A stretch of 64,000 bases of DNA, taken from Lichenifustis flavocetrariae. GTDB lineage: Bacteria > Pseudomonadota > Alphaproteobacteria > Rhizobiales > Beijerinckiaceae. The position numbers were made by a program, and so were the translations under genes. This document shows positions 44,987-52,879 of the stretch, in pieces. Positions within the stretch are counted from its first letter, which is position 1; every line of letters starts with the position of its first letter. The stretch spans positions 124,001-188,000 of the forward strand of contig NZ_JAMOIM010000005.1 in NCBI RefSeq assembly GCF_026130545.1, given 5' to 3'. The notes beneath the pieces were generated by a model that was given only the letters and a program-made list of their open reading frames with translations, was not told the DNA's origin and made no database searches.

Positions 44987-45508
44987 CTAGGACCCACCGA
45001 CCTCGGCGCTGAGCTGCCTCGCCATCTTCAAGTGATCCTGTATGGTGGGCACGGCGGACTGGGCGGCCTTCTTCAGGTTTGCTTCCGCTCCCGCGGCCGC
45101 GAAACTGTCCTCGACGGCTACGGCTTGCGTATGCGCCAGTACCTGCTGGCGCGTATAAGCCTTGTCGAAGTCGGCCCCCCGGAGGCTTTGCAGACCGCTG
45201 AGCAAGGCCGCCTGATCACTCGACATGCCGGGGCTTGGCGACGGCAAGCCTGAGGCTATCGCGGCCTTGCGCAGGTCCTCGTTCAGGCGCGTGTGATCCC
45301 GGACCATGCCCTCGGCGAACGTGCGGACACGAGGGTCTTGCCCTTGCACCAGTGCCAGATGCGCCGCCATGATTTCGTAGTGGTCGCTCTGCGATGCGGC
45401 CATCACGAAGTCCTGCGGAGACGGAGGAATCGGCGTCTGGGCCTGAGCCCCGTGGCAGCCGATAGCCGCGACAATCGCTCCAGCGGCCAAAGATGTGATT
45501 CTGTTCAT
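44987..45508 (-). CDS. DUF4142 exported protein
   Basis: A 173-aa protein with signal peptide 'ITSLAAGAIVAAIGCHGAQA'. The mature part is a ferritin-like four-helix bundle of the DUF4142 type: 'QDFVMAASQSDHYEIMAAHL', 'DPRVRTFAEGMVRDHTRLNE', 'YTRQQVLAHTQAVAVEDSFA' and 'AVPTIQDHLKMARQLS'. ATG 45508 has AAGGGG eight bases upstream and is preferred over the ATG at 45526. It is downstream of the TAT-signal SDR and reads in the same direction, 42 bases apart. Function unknown; a periplasmic stress role is likely. Confidence 0.85.
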   Translation of the reverse strand: MNRITSLAAGAIVAAIGCHGAQAQTPIPPSPQDFVMAASQSDHYEIMAAHLALVQGQDPRVRTFAEGMVRDHTRLNEDLRKAAIASGLPSPSPGMSSDQAALLSGLQSLRGADFDKAYTRQQVLAHTQAVAVEDSFAAAGAEANLKKAAQSAVPTIQDHLKMARQLSAEVGGS

Positions 45509-45550
45509 CTTTTTGTTCCCCTTCATGCCACAGGTCGGGTCGCATTGACT

Positions 45551-46555
45551 CTAAGGCTGACCCTGGCCGCCGCCTGCGCCATAGACATTGCCCGTGGTGT
45601 AGCTACCGTCGTCCTCGGCCAGCCGGACGTAGATGCCGGCTAACTCAACCGGCTGCCCTGCCCTCCCCAACGGGGCCGTCGCGCCGAAGGTCACGACCTT
45701 CCCCTCCGAGGCGCCGCCGGAAACCTGCAACGGAGTCCAGATCGGCCCCGGTGCAACACCGTTCACCCGGATGCCCTTCGGACCGAATTGCTTGGCCAAT
45801 GACTTCACAAAGTTCATCGTGGCAGCCTTGGTCTGTGCGTAATCGTACAGGTCGGGTGAAGGGTCGTAAGCCTGCTCGGAGGTCGTCGCGATGATCGCGG
45901 AGCCCGGCTTCATGTTCGGCAAGGCGGCCTTGATGAGGTAGAATGGCGCGTAGATGTTTGTCTTCATCGTCGCATCGAAGTCCTCGTCGGAAACCTCCAG
46001 GATCGATGCACGGGACTGCTGTCGCCCCGCGTTGCTGACGAGGATGTCGAGACCACCCAATTGTCGCACCGCATCGTCCACGAGGCGACGGCAGAAGGCG
46101 GGATCTCTGAGGTCTCCGGGAATAGGCACCGCCTTCCGCCCCGCGGCCCGGATCAGGTCGACGACCTCGCGGGCGTCCGCCTCTTCGGCGGGAAGATAGT
46201 TGATCGCGACATCGGCGCCCTCGCGGGCATAGGCGATCGCAGCGGCACGTCCCATGCCGGAATCGCCGCCCGTGATCAAGGCCTTGCGGCCTGTGAGACG
46301 CCCAGTCCCCTTGTAGCTTAATTCGCCGTGATCGGGCTTCGGATCCATCTTGCCGGCGAGCCCCGGCCATGGCTGGGTCTGGCGCGGATAGGGCGGTCGG
46401 GGATACTTGGTCGTTGGATCCTGCAGTGGCTTGGGCGTTGCAGTGTCGGTAGAGCCCTGGGCCGAGGCCGGAGCAGCGGCGGCTATTGCGGCCAGGCCAA
46501 GCCCGGCGCCGCCAACCATCAGACGGCGTGAGATCGCGTTCTCGTTGTCGGGCAT
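45551..46555 (-). CDS. SDR-family oxidoreductase with TAT-type signal
   Basis: A 334-aa protein. The N-terminus carries a twin-arginine motif and hydrophobic stretch ('ISRRLMVGGAGLGLAAIAAA' then APASAQG), suggesting export of a folded, cofactor-loaded enzyme. A Pro-rich linker 'KYPRPPYPRQTQPWPGLAGK' precedes the Rossmann domain. It has 'KALITGGDSGMGRAAAIAYA' (cofactor), 'LDILVSNAGRQQS', Ser in 'SAIIATTSEQAYDP' and the catalytic 'YDYAQTKAATMNFVKSLAKQ' (YxxxK). This is the YhdF/YhxC-type glucose-dehydrogenase-like group. Substrate unknown. An exported NAD(P)-dependent enzyme is odd, since the periplasm lacks free cofactor. Confidence 0.88.
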   Translation of the reverse strand: MPDNENAISRRLMVGGAGLGLAAIAAAAPASAQGSTDTATPKPLQDPTTKYPRPPYPRQTQPWPGLAGKMDPKPDHGELSYKGTGRLTGRKALITGGDSGMGRAAAIAYAREGADVAINYLPAEEADAREVVDLIRAAGRKAVPIPGDLRDPAFCRRLVDDAVRQLGGLDILVSNAGRQQSRASILEVSDEDFDATMKTNIYAPFYLIKAALPNMKPGSAIIATTSEQAYDPSPDLYDYAQTKAATMNFVKSLAKQFGPKGIRVNGVAPGPIWTPLQVSGGASEGKVVTFGATAPLGRAGQPVELAGIYVRLAEDDGSYTTGNVYGAGGGQGQP

Positions 46556-46959
46556 GATTTTTCCTTTCGATCTCTAAATTGGATCAAGTCATTGCGATGA
46601 ACTCCTGCAATGGATCGGGAGATCCCGCGGCTTAAAGTCCAGTTCGAACCACGGCCGGAACACAGGATTGCATAGCCACGCTAGATGAAGAGTGACGTCC
46701 GAATGACGATGGCGCGTTGCTTGCGACACTAAGTTGCTTGCGATCTTATAATACGGAGCGAGGCTTCTTTTCGGCCGAGGGATCAGTGCATTCTGCTCGA
46801 CGAGACCCGTGGCCCCTCTCATCTTGCTTCTGTAGAGGCCCATACCTTGCGGCGTCTCTGAATGGTTGACCCGACCAAAGGACGGCGTGTTCCCGTCGAC
46901 TTGCAATTCGCGAACGAACTCAACGCATTTTCAGAACGACCCCTTCCTGAGGACCAACA
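46556..46959. other. Intergenic region, no gene seen
   Basis: About 400 bases between the divergent SDR and ydcZ-like genes. It contains a TATAAT hexamer near 46746 but without a well-spaced -35 partner. No reading frame is convincing. Confidence 0.35.
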
Positions 46960-47405
46960 GTGCAGCCCATCCTTATTGCCTTCACGGTTCTGGCGGGGCT
47001 CCTTAACACCATTCAAACGGGTGCCAACGCGGCGCTGAACAAGGGGCTCGGCGCGCCCGTCTGGGCCGCCGTGGTGGTTGGAACGGCCACCTTCGTTACG
47101 ACATTGCTGGTCGCCATAGTCGCAACTTTGTTCGCCGGACAACGCATTCCAGCGACGGCTCTGACGCACGTGCTCTGGTGGGCTGGACCGGTGGCGCACT
47201 CGGTGCCGTCTACGTGCTCGCGACCGTGCTCGTGGCCGATAAGGTTGGCGCCGCGGTGTTCATGGGCGTCACGGTCGCGATCGTGGTCTCGTTGGCCATG
47301 GATCACTTCGGATTGCTGGGCTTCGCGGTCCACAAGGCCGGTCTCGCCCGGGTCGCGGGTGGCGTCCTCATGATCGCTGGGTTGGGGCTGATCGCCAAAT
47401 ATTGA
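46960..47405 (+). pseudogene. Frameshifted DMT-family transporter (YdcZ/DUF606 type)
   Basis: From GTG 46960 (GAGG upstream) the first 75 residues read 'MQPILIAFTVLAGLLNTIQT' and 'WAAVVVGTATFVTTLLVAIV', the first helices of a YdcZ-type four-helix transporter. At about 47178 the frame is lost by one base. The next frame continues without gap as 'GWTGGALGAVYVLATVLVAD' and 'HFGLLGFAVHKAGLARVAGG', ending at 47405. Restoring one base within 'WWA-WTGG' would give a normal protein of about 147 aa. It is either a recent inactivating mutation or a sequencing error. Confidence 0.75.
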
Positions 47406-47507
47406 AATCGCGTCAGGACATGTCAGGCTGGCAGGGCTCGGTCGCGAGAATGCCGTCTCGGCAGTTCGAAGCCCCGACACAGCCGTCGTGGATCGGGACG
47501 GACTCTG

Positions 47508-47969
47508 TCAGGCCGCCGCCAGTCTCCAGTTCTCGTCGCGTCTGCGGCGAAGTTCGAGTTCAACGCCGGGCGGAAGCGCGGCTGCCGGACACGGCGGCGG
47601 TTCGTCATCGTCATCCCGGGTTCCCCGGCGCGAAGGACGACGCCACCGGGATAGAACGGCAGCGCGCAGCTTTGGCGGCAAGACGCGCGGCGCGGCCGTC
47701 GATGTGTCCGGCGTGGCATCCAGCGACCGCAGAGCTTCCAGGACCGTGTCGATGCTGACGATGGCGCCGCTGTCGAGCTGGCGCAGGGACGGCAGGTTTG
47801 GCACAGCATGGGCATCGGACGCCCAGCCGGCCAGGACGGCTCGCTTTTCGGCAAGACTGAGGACGCGGCTGTGCAGCACATCGTCCGGGTGCGTGAAGGT
47901 GATCGTGAGGCCGGGATCGCAGCCGGCCTGGTTGCCGACCAACCGCGAAGAATTACTGGTGTCGGGCAT
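47508..47969 (-). CDS. Conserved hypothetical protein downstream of hsp20
   Basis: A 153-aa protein from ATG 47969 with GGAG seven bases upstream. The N-terminal half has 'LTITFTHPDDVLHSRVLSLA', 'EKRAVLAGWASDAHAVPNLP' and 'SLRQLDSGAIVSIDTVLEAL', a recurrent helical module in alphaproteobacteria next to stress genes. The C-terminal half is disordered, Arg/Pro/Asp-rich. It lies 72 bases behind hsp20 on the same strand and may share its heat-shock transcript. Function unknown. Confidence 0.75.
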   Translation of the reverse strand: MPDTSNSSRLVGNQAGCDPGLTITFTHPDDVLHSRVLSLAEKRAVLAGWASDAHAVPNLPSLRQLDSGAIVSIDTVLEALRSLDATPDTSTAAPRVLPPKLRAAVLSRWRRPSRRGTRDDDDEPPPCPAAALPPGVELELRRRRDENWRLAAA

Positions 47970-48041
47970 CTCCGTTCTCCGCAATGAGCCTCCCGGCAAG
48001 ACCGGGAGGCAGAACCGCAGTGTTCGAGTAGTGAAAGGTGA

Positions 48042-48524
48042 TCAGGCGACCCGGCGCTGGTCGCCGCTGTCGATCTCGACGGGTTCGTTGTCCTGACCCG
48101 TCACGGCTTTCGTGGATGTCCCGATCTCGATCCGGCGGGGCTTCAACTGCTCGGGAACCTCACGCGTGAGTTCGACCGAAAGAATTCCATCGTGCAGATC
48201 GGCACCCACAACCTTCACATGGTCGGCGAGATTAAAGGTGAGCTTGAACGCGCGGGACGCGATGCCCTGATGCAGCATGTCACGGCCCTTCTCCTTTGCC
48301 TTTCTCTGGCCTGAGACAAGTAGCGTGTTGCCGTGCTGGGTCAGCTCGATATCCCCCTGGCCGAAGCCCGCCACCGCCATGCTGATCCGGTAGTCGTTCT
48401 CGCCTTTCCGCTCAATGTCGTAAGGCGGCCAGTCAGGGCCGGCTGCAGAGGAGTCCAACATGTCGAAAAGCCGTTCGAAGCCGACAGTGGACCGATAAAG
48501 AGGAGCGAAATCGAAGGTTCTCAT
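48042..48524 (-). CDS. Small heat-shock protein Hsp20 (IbpA-like)
   Basis: A 160-aa alpha-crystallin chaperone that holds unfolding proteins in a refoldable state. The N-terminus 'MRTFDFAPLYRSTVGFERLF' is typical of rhizobial class A sHsps. The alpha-crystallin domain runs from about 35 to 125 ('PPYDIERKGENDYRISMAVA', 'GNTLLVSGQRKAKEKG', 'RAFKLTFNLADHVKVVGADL'). 'DGILSVELTREVPEQLKPRR' carries a variant of the L-x-I-x-L end (GILSVEL) and the C-terminal IEI tail motif. ATG 48524 is chosen; a GTG at 48530 is in frame. Its leader folds into a likely thermometer. Heat-shock regulation is inferred from that. Confidence 0.95.
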   Translation of the reverse strand: MRTFDFAPLYRSTVGFERLFDMLDSSAAGPDWPPYDIERKGENDYRISMAVAGFGQGDIELTQHGNTLLVSGQRKAKEKGRDMLHQGIASRAFKLTFNLADHVKVVGADLHDGILSVELTREVPEQLKPRRIEIGTSTKAVTGQDNEPVEIDSGDQRRVA

Positions 48525-48527
48525 AGC

Positions 48528-48615
48528 CACATTCTCCCTTGAGCAACATGGGTACGGATCACGTCGCGAACGTCTGCCGCGACGCCCGAGTCAAGCTCTT
48601 CAGGCCTTGACGGGC
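48528..48615 (-). promoter_or_regulatory. ROSE-type RNA thermometer in the hsp20 leader
   Basis: Three stem-loops can form in the leader. Stem 1 (48584-48615) pairs GCCCGTCAAG with CTTGA-CT-CGGGC. Stem 2 (48563-48583) pairs GTCGCG with CGCGAC. Stem 3 (48528-48550) pairs CATGTT-G-CTC with GAGAATGTG around the loop AAGG. It leaves one bulged G in a UUGCU motif opposite the Shine-Dalgarno, the hallmark of ROSE elements of rhizobial small heat-shock genes. At low temperature the ribosome site AAGGGAG would be masked. Confidence 0.72.
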
Positions 48616-48641
48616 GATGATCTGAGAACGCCGAAAAGCCG

Positions 48642-48648
48642 TTTCAAG
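48642..48648 (-). promoter_or_regulatory. Possible sigma-32 -35 box of hsp20
   Basis: The minus strand reads CCCTTGAAAC, a good match to the CTTGAAA element of RpoH-dependent promoters, about 120 bases before the hsp20 start. The -10 region that should follow after 11-15 bases is weak, so this is tentative. Confidence 0.3.
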
Positions 48649-48657
48649 GGGTCTCTC

Positions 48658-48735
48658 AAAAAAAAGCCTGCGAATTTGGCACGAGATTCTGAAATATTAT
48701 GCGGGGATGCCGCCATGACCGGCTTGCCCGCAGGC
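48658..48735 (-). terminator. Possible terminator of the DUF1003 gene
   Basis: On the minus strand GCCTGCG and CGCAGGC (48729-48735 and 48666-48672) are followed by eight T (48665-48658). The stem is 7 bp, but the loop is over 50 bases, longer than usual, so confidence is modest. Confidence 0.35.
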
Positions 48736-48740
48736 CAGCG

Positions 48741-49280
48741 TCATCTTCCGTCCTGCTGGGCTTCGAGTTCATCCAGCACCGCCTCCGGCGCGACGTCCCG
48801 CTTGACTTCATCGAGTTCCGCCTTGTCGGGGAACTGGACGTCGAGCCGCAACGCGATGGCGGTCACCACCTCGGTCAGCTTGGTGAGTTCGTGTTCGGTG
48901 AGCAGGTTGATGTGGAGGTCGAGGTCGGCGCGTTTGTCCGCGGCCGCAGCCGTACGATTCTGGCTGATGAGCACGAAAGTCGACAGGAAGATGGCTTCGA
49001 CGGAAGCTTCCATCGCGAGGATCACGAAGGAGGGATCGAATTTTGGGATCCCCGGGACAAGGCCGAGGTTGAGGAATATCCAGGCCGAGTAGAGCACCAG
49101 GTGCAAGTAAACGAACTGCATGCTGCCCGTGAAGGCCGTGATGGCCTCGGCCAAGCGTTCTTGCCTTGTGGCGCCAGCGGCCTCCTGGCGTCGTCGCTCC
49201 GCCAGCGCCTCGATGTTGCGCTTCAGGGAACTGGACAGCGATGTGGGTGCCGGCGGCGGCACAGTCGGGGGCGCAGACAT
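48741..49280 (-). CDS. DUF1003 membrane protein
   Basis: A 179-aa inner-membrane protein with two hydrophobic helices ('MQFVYLHLVLYSAWIFLNLG' and 'FVILAMEASVEAIFLSTFVL') joined by 'PGIPKFDPS', the DUF1003 pattern. 'ISQNRTAAAADKRADLDLHI' and 'LTEHELTKLTEVVTAIALRL' follow as a cytoplasmic helical tail. The ATG at 49280 gives a Pro-rich N-terminal tail. Function unknown; homologues are sometimes linked to cyclic nucleotide or stress genes. Confidence 0.88.
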   Translation of the reverse strand: MSAPPTVPPPAPTSLSSSLKRNIEALAERRRQEAAGATRQERLAEAITAFTGSMQFVYLHLVLYSAWIFLNLGLVPGIPKFDPSFVILAMEASVEAIFLSTFVLISQNRTAAAADKRADLDLHINLLTEHELTKLTEVVTAIALRLDVQFPDKAELDEVKRDVAPEAVLDELEAQQDGR

Positions 49281-49539
49281 GACATTCTCGCGTGGGCGGC
49301 GTCGCTGGCGTTTGGGGTCGGGCTTGCCGTCGCAGTCTCGATGAAATGTCGACCCGTATAGACTGTCATGTCGGCAATGGGTTGCGCTTTGGGCGCGGCG
49401 AATGGCCGTATGAGTGGATCAATACGGTAGACGGGACGGTAGTACACGGGCCGAGGAGGCTTCGGCGAAGGTGAGCGGGCTCCTCAACATGCGACGAAAC
49501 GCAGATCCGCCGTCATGCAGCTGCAAAAATGGCGTTCCG

Positions 49540-50520
49540 TCAGTTCACCAGCACCTCGGCGATATGTTCGTCGGTCACGAGGCATTGCGGTTCGATCAAC
49601 AGGAGCGCCGCGCGAATGACATCGGCTTTTTCCCATCCCCCGGAGGACAAGATGATTTTCCTCGCGCTGCGCAGCATGGCCGGGGTCGCGGAAATGACGC
49701 GGTCATTCAGGGGGTGGTCGAGGACCTTGCCTTTCGCATCGATGAATCGACAAAGGAGGTCGCCGACCGCGCCACCGCGGACGAGCGAACCCACATCCTC
49801 GCGACCGATCAGATCGTAGCGACTGAGTGTCGAGTTGGGCGACAGGTCACCGACGCTCACGATGGCGAGATCGAGCTTTTGCGCGTGCCTGAAAATGTCT
49901 TCAAGCCCGCTATGATTGACGAGGGCCTCCCGGGTTCGCGTGTCCGGCGCGTAGACGGGCGCCGCCATCATGAAGCACTCGGCCCCGAGACGATCGGCAA
50001 AACGCCAGGCGAATTCCGAGGGGTTGAACAGGGCGGCCCGCGTCAGGCCGCCGAGGAGGGAGACCACGGTCATCTTCTCGAACCGCCGCTGCTGGATGTG
50101 AGGCAAGCTCGAACTCAATGTGCGTCCCCAGCCGAGACCCACCGTCATCCCGTCTTCGAGCATGTCCTGCAGCAGGGCGCCGGTCGCGGCGCCGATCAAT
50201 GCCGGAATCTTCTCGTCGTCCTGCGGCTGCGGAATAACGACCGCCCGCTCCAATCCGAACCGCTGTTCGAGACGGCGGCCGAGCTCCGTGCAGTGGCTCA
50301 TTTGGGTGGTGACGCGGATCTGCACGGTACCGTCTTCCCGGCAGGCCGCGAGCATGCGTAGCACCCGCGCCCTGGTCAGTCCGAGGATCTGAGCCACCGC
50401 GTCCTGGGTCAGCCCTTCCATGTAATACAGCCACGCCGCCCGGGTCCTTATGTCCTGTTCAAGGTCGTAGTCTTCGGCCACGCCGTAACCCGCTGTTTCT
50501 TCGATGGTCCCTCTTAGCAT
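49540..50520 (-). CDS. SorC/DeoR-family sugar-binding transcriptional regulator
   Basis: A 326-aa regulator. The N-terminal HTH is 'RAAWLYYMEGLTQDAVAQIL' and 'GLTRARVLRMLAACREDG'. The C-terminal sugar-phosphate-sensing domain has 'GAATGALLQDMLEDGMTVGL', 'GWGRTLSSSLPHI', 'TVVSLLGGLTRAALFNPSEF' and 'SGGWEKADVIRAALLLIEPQ', all typical for SorC-type regulators of polyol and sugar operons. ATG 50520 is chosen; a further 32 codons upstream overlap the decayed permease end. It is on the minus strand just downstream of the ruined ABC genes it probably once controlled. Confidence 0.9.
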   Translation of the reverse strand: MLRGTIEETAGYGVAEDYDLEQDIRTRAAWLYYMEGLTQDAVAQILGLTRARVLRMLAACREDGTVQIRVTTQMSHCTELGRRLEQRFGLERAVVIPQPQDDEKIPALIGAATGALLQDMLEDGMTVGLGWGRTLSSSLPHIQQRRFEKMTVVSLLGGLTRAALFNPSEFAWRFADRLGAECFMMAAPVYAPDTRTREALVNHSGLEDIFRHAQKLDLAIVSVGDLSPNSTLSRYDLIGREDVGSLVRGGAVGDLLCRFIDAKGKVLDHPLNDRVISATPAMLRSARKIILSSGGWEKADVIRAALLLIEPQCLVTDEHIAEVLVN

Positions 50521-50547
50521 AGACGAGCGCGACGGCACTGCCTCGCC

Positions 50548-50610
50548 TATTTGCGCCGAAACAGGTCGACGAGCACCGCGGAGCCGATGATGACGCGCTG
50601 CCAATAGCCC
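50548..50610 (-). pseudogene. C-terminal scrap of a sugar ABC permease
   Basis: The last 20 codons of a ribose-type ABC permease remain: 'GYWQRVIIGSAVLVDLFRRK' and a TAG stop. This ending is characteristic of RbsC/XylH-like permeases. Everything before it is gone, replaced by the substrate-binding-protein remnant. Confidence 0.55.
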
Positions 50611-50616
50611 GAACAT

Positions 50617-50930
50617 TCAGGAGCACTGTGCCGTACCAATATTGGTCTCGGCGCGCTGGTTGTGGTCGGACACGTCAGCTTGCAGAGGTTGATCCCACCG
50701 CACATCGACGTCGATCCCCGACTTCTTGAACTCCTCGGCCGCAAACATCGAGCCGGCCGTCACGACCTCGTACCAGGGATGGATCACCTTCGGGATGAAC
50801 CGATGGTCTGCTTGGTGGCCAGGTGGATCAGGCCACCTTGATCGGCGCCGGCCGCAAAGGCGGTGCCAGCGACTGACATGGCGGCGAGCGAGACGGCGCT
50901 GCCAACACTCAACGTCTTCAAAGAAGGCAT
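50617..50930 (-). pseudogene. N-terminal remnant of a sugar ABC substrate-binding protein
   Basis: ATG 50930 behind GGAGG opens a signal peptide ('SLKTLSVGSAVSLAAMSVAG' then TAFA). After about 44 codons one base is lost. The next frame continues with 'FIPKVIHPWYEVVTAGSMFA', 'AEEFKKSGIDVDVRWDQPLQ' and 'ADVSDHNQRAETNIG', the first lobe of a periplasmic-binding protein of the ribose/polyol type. It stops at 50617. The second two-thirds of the protein, the ATPase gene and most of the permease are deleted. Confidence 0.75.
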
Positions 50931-51227
50931 GAAATCCTCCGGGTTTGATGGACAGACCGCTTCTCGTGTCGGGGCGGGATGGGGGATCGAACGTCGCAGA
51001 TCAGCGCCGAACGAGGCGAGGGGTCGGGACCGGCCTCCTCAACGGCAGTGCGATCGCTGTCGGCTGAAGCCGACCGCCTGTGACATCCTGAGCCCACTTC
51101 TCCCGACGCGACACAGGCCGCGTAAGCCAGCTCCGGCTGATCTTCTTCGTCGATTCAAGCCGCGCTACTGGCAACTGCCAATACATTTGTGTTATGTAAA
51201 GTTCTTAAGTTCATATTTACAGACTGT

Positions 51228-51800
51228 GTCTCAGGATTTTCGGAATGTCCTCGAGAAAAGCGGCACCGCCGCCGCCGACATTATGGGGATGTCCCACGAC
51301 AGGGCACGGCAACGGCCTCTATGCCGTCGACCGGCATGGCCACCTGGTTCTGCCGGGCATCATTTTATCCGATAGCCGCGCGGGAGCGCTTGCGGCCGAA
51401 TGGAGCCTGTTGGGATACGGGGAGGCGGCCGAGCCGGTCATCATGCAGCGACATCGATCGCCTGCGCCGGGGCGACGACGCCGCGGCACCCACGGTGGGA
51501 CGCTTGGCCGGCGGGGCGGCGCGCAGCGCGGTCTGGCCACAGATCTTACCCGATGTGCTCGGTCTAAGGATCGAAGTGCCTTCCTGCACGGAACTTGGCG
51601 CGCAGGGCGCGGCGCTTTCGGTGGCGACCGCGCTCGGGCTTTATCCCAGTCTCGAAGGGGCGGTGCGCCACCTGGTCAAGATCACACGCGGCTATGAGCC
51701 GGACCCGACTCGCCATGCCGCCTACCAGCGAAAATTCGCGCGGTTTGCCGCCATCGCAGCCGCGATGGCGGCGGCCGAATCCGTATCTCACGCCGCCTGA
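51228..51800 (+). pseudogene. Decayed FGGY-family carbohydrate kinase
   Basis: Fragments of a xylulokinase-like protein are spread over three frames. They are 'DFRNVLEKSGTAAADIMGMS' near 51236; then 'TGHGNGLYAVDRHGHLVLPG' and 'ILSDSRAGALAAEW' from about 51296 in another frame; then, after loss of the central part, 'VGRLAGGAARSAVWPQILPD', 'LRIEVPSCTELGAQGAALSV' and 'GYEPDPTRHAAYQRKFARFA' to the stop at 51800. The N-terminal ATP-site region and the middle are missing. It sits between the decayed ABC genes and the intact polyol dehydrogenase, so it was probably part of the same catabolic operon. Confidence 0.78.
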
Positions 51801-51841
51801 CACGGCGCGACGGCGCCCCGACGCCGGCCACGGAGGTCTCT

Positions 51842-52879
51842 ATGAAAGCAGGATTGTTGCAGGCTCCCAACGTCATGGAGCTCCGCGATGTGCCCGACCC
51901 GAAGCGCGAGCCGGGCGACCTGATCGTCAAGGTTCGCGCCGCGACGGTCTGTGGGACCGACATCCGCATCTTTCGGGGGCGCAAGACGGCGGGTGTACGA
52001 TACCCGTCCGTCATCGGCCATGAATTCGCGGGCGAGATCGTCGAGGCCGATGCAGAGGGGCCGTTCCGGGTCGGGCAGCGCGTCTGCATCGATCCTGCGA
52101 TCCCGTGTGGGGCCTGCGCCTACTGCAAGCTCGGCCATGAGAATATCTGCCAGAACCTCACTGCCATCGGCTATGAGATCGATGGGGCTTTTGCCGAGTA
52201 TGTCCGCGTGCCGGCTCGCGCGCTCGCAACCGGCAACGTGCACGAGATTCCGGAGAACCTCGCTTTCGAGGAGGCGGCCCTCGCTGAGCCCTTCGCCTGC
52301 GTGATCAACGGCCAGGAAAAGGTGGCGGTTGGGCCGGGTGATTCCGTGGTGATCCTCGGGGCGGGGCCGATCGGGCTGCTCCACGTCAAGCTTGCCCGCT
52401 TCTCGGGCGCGAGCCTCGTCATCGTCAGCGAACCGAGCGCATCGCGCCGGGAGGCGGCCCTGATCGCAGGGGCCGATTTCACGGTCGACCCGACAAGCGA
52501 GGATCTTCGCGCCATCGTGCTCGACCAGACACGCGGGCTCGGCGCCGATGTCGCGATCGTCGCCATCGGAGTCCCGGCGCTGGCCGACATGGCCCTCCAT
52601 CTGGTTCGCCGCCGTGGTCGCGTCAGTCTGTTCGCGGGCTTCTCGATCGGCGAAAGCGCGCCGCTCGACATCAACCTGATCCACTACAGCGAATTGATCC
52701 TCACGGGCGCCTTCGGGCTGAGCCGGATCCATTTCGAGCGTGCGCTTGACCTTCTTGCGCGGAAGCGCATCGATGTCGCGCCTTTCGTCACGCACCGGTA
52801 CGGATTGCCCTCGATCGCCGAAGCGCTAGCCACCGCCGAACGCGGCTCCGCCATCAAGGTGGCGATCGTCAATGATTGA
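51842..52879 (+). CDS. Zinc-dependent polyol/alcohol dehydrogenase (sorbitol/xylitol dehydrogenase-like MDR)
   Basis: A 345-aa medium-chain dehydrogenase that probably oxidises a sugar alcohol with NAD+. Catalytic zinc ligands are the Cys of 'AATVCGTDIRIFRG' and His-Glu of 'YPSVIGHEFAGEIV'. The structural zinc loop is 'IPCGACAYCKLGHENICQN' with four Cys. The Rossmann motif is 'SVVILGAGPIGLLHVKLARF'. 'EEAALAEPFACVINGQEKV' is the usual hinge. It follows the kinase remnant by 41 bases with GGAGG upstream. It is the only enzyme gene of the locus that still looks intact. Confidence 0.93.
   Translation: MKAGLLQAPNVMELRDVPDPKREPGDLIVKVRAATVCGTDIRIFRGRKTAGVRYPSVIGHEFAGEIVEADAEGPFRVGQRVCIDPAIPCGACAYCKLGHENICQNLTAIGYEIDGAFAEYVRVPARALATGNVHEIPENLAFEEAALAEPFACVINGQEKVAVGPGDSVVILGAGPIGLLHVKLARFSGASLVIVSEPSASRREAALIAGADFTVDPTSEDLRAIVLDQTRGLGADVAIVAIGVPALADMALHLVRRRGRVSLFAGFSIGESAPLDINLIHYSELILTGAFGLSRIHFERALDLLARKRIDVAPFVTHRYGLPSIAEALATAERGSAIKVAIVND

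Noticed and set aside
46740-46752. A perfect TATAAT hexamer before the ydcZ-like gene
   Set aside because: No -35 element lies at 16-18 bases, so it was not called as a promoter.
49223-49447. A 74-codon minus-strand frame beginning MYYRPVYRID
   Set aside because: It overlaps the start of the DUF1003 gene out of frame, lacks a ribosome site and turns into an Arg-rich shadow.
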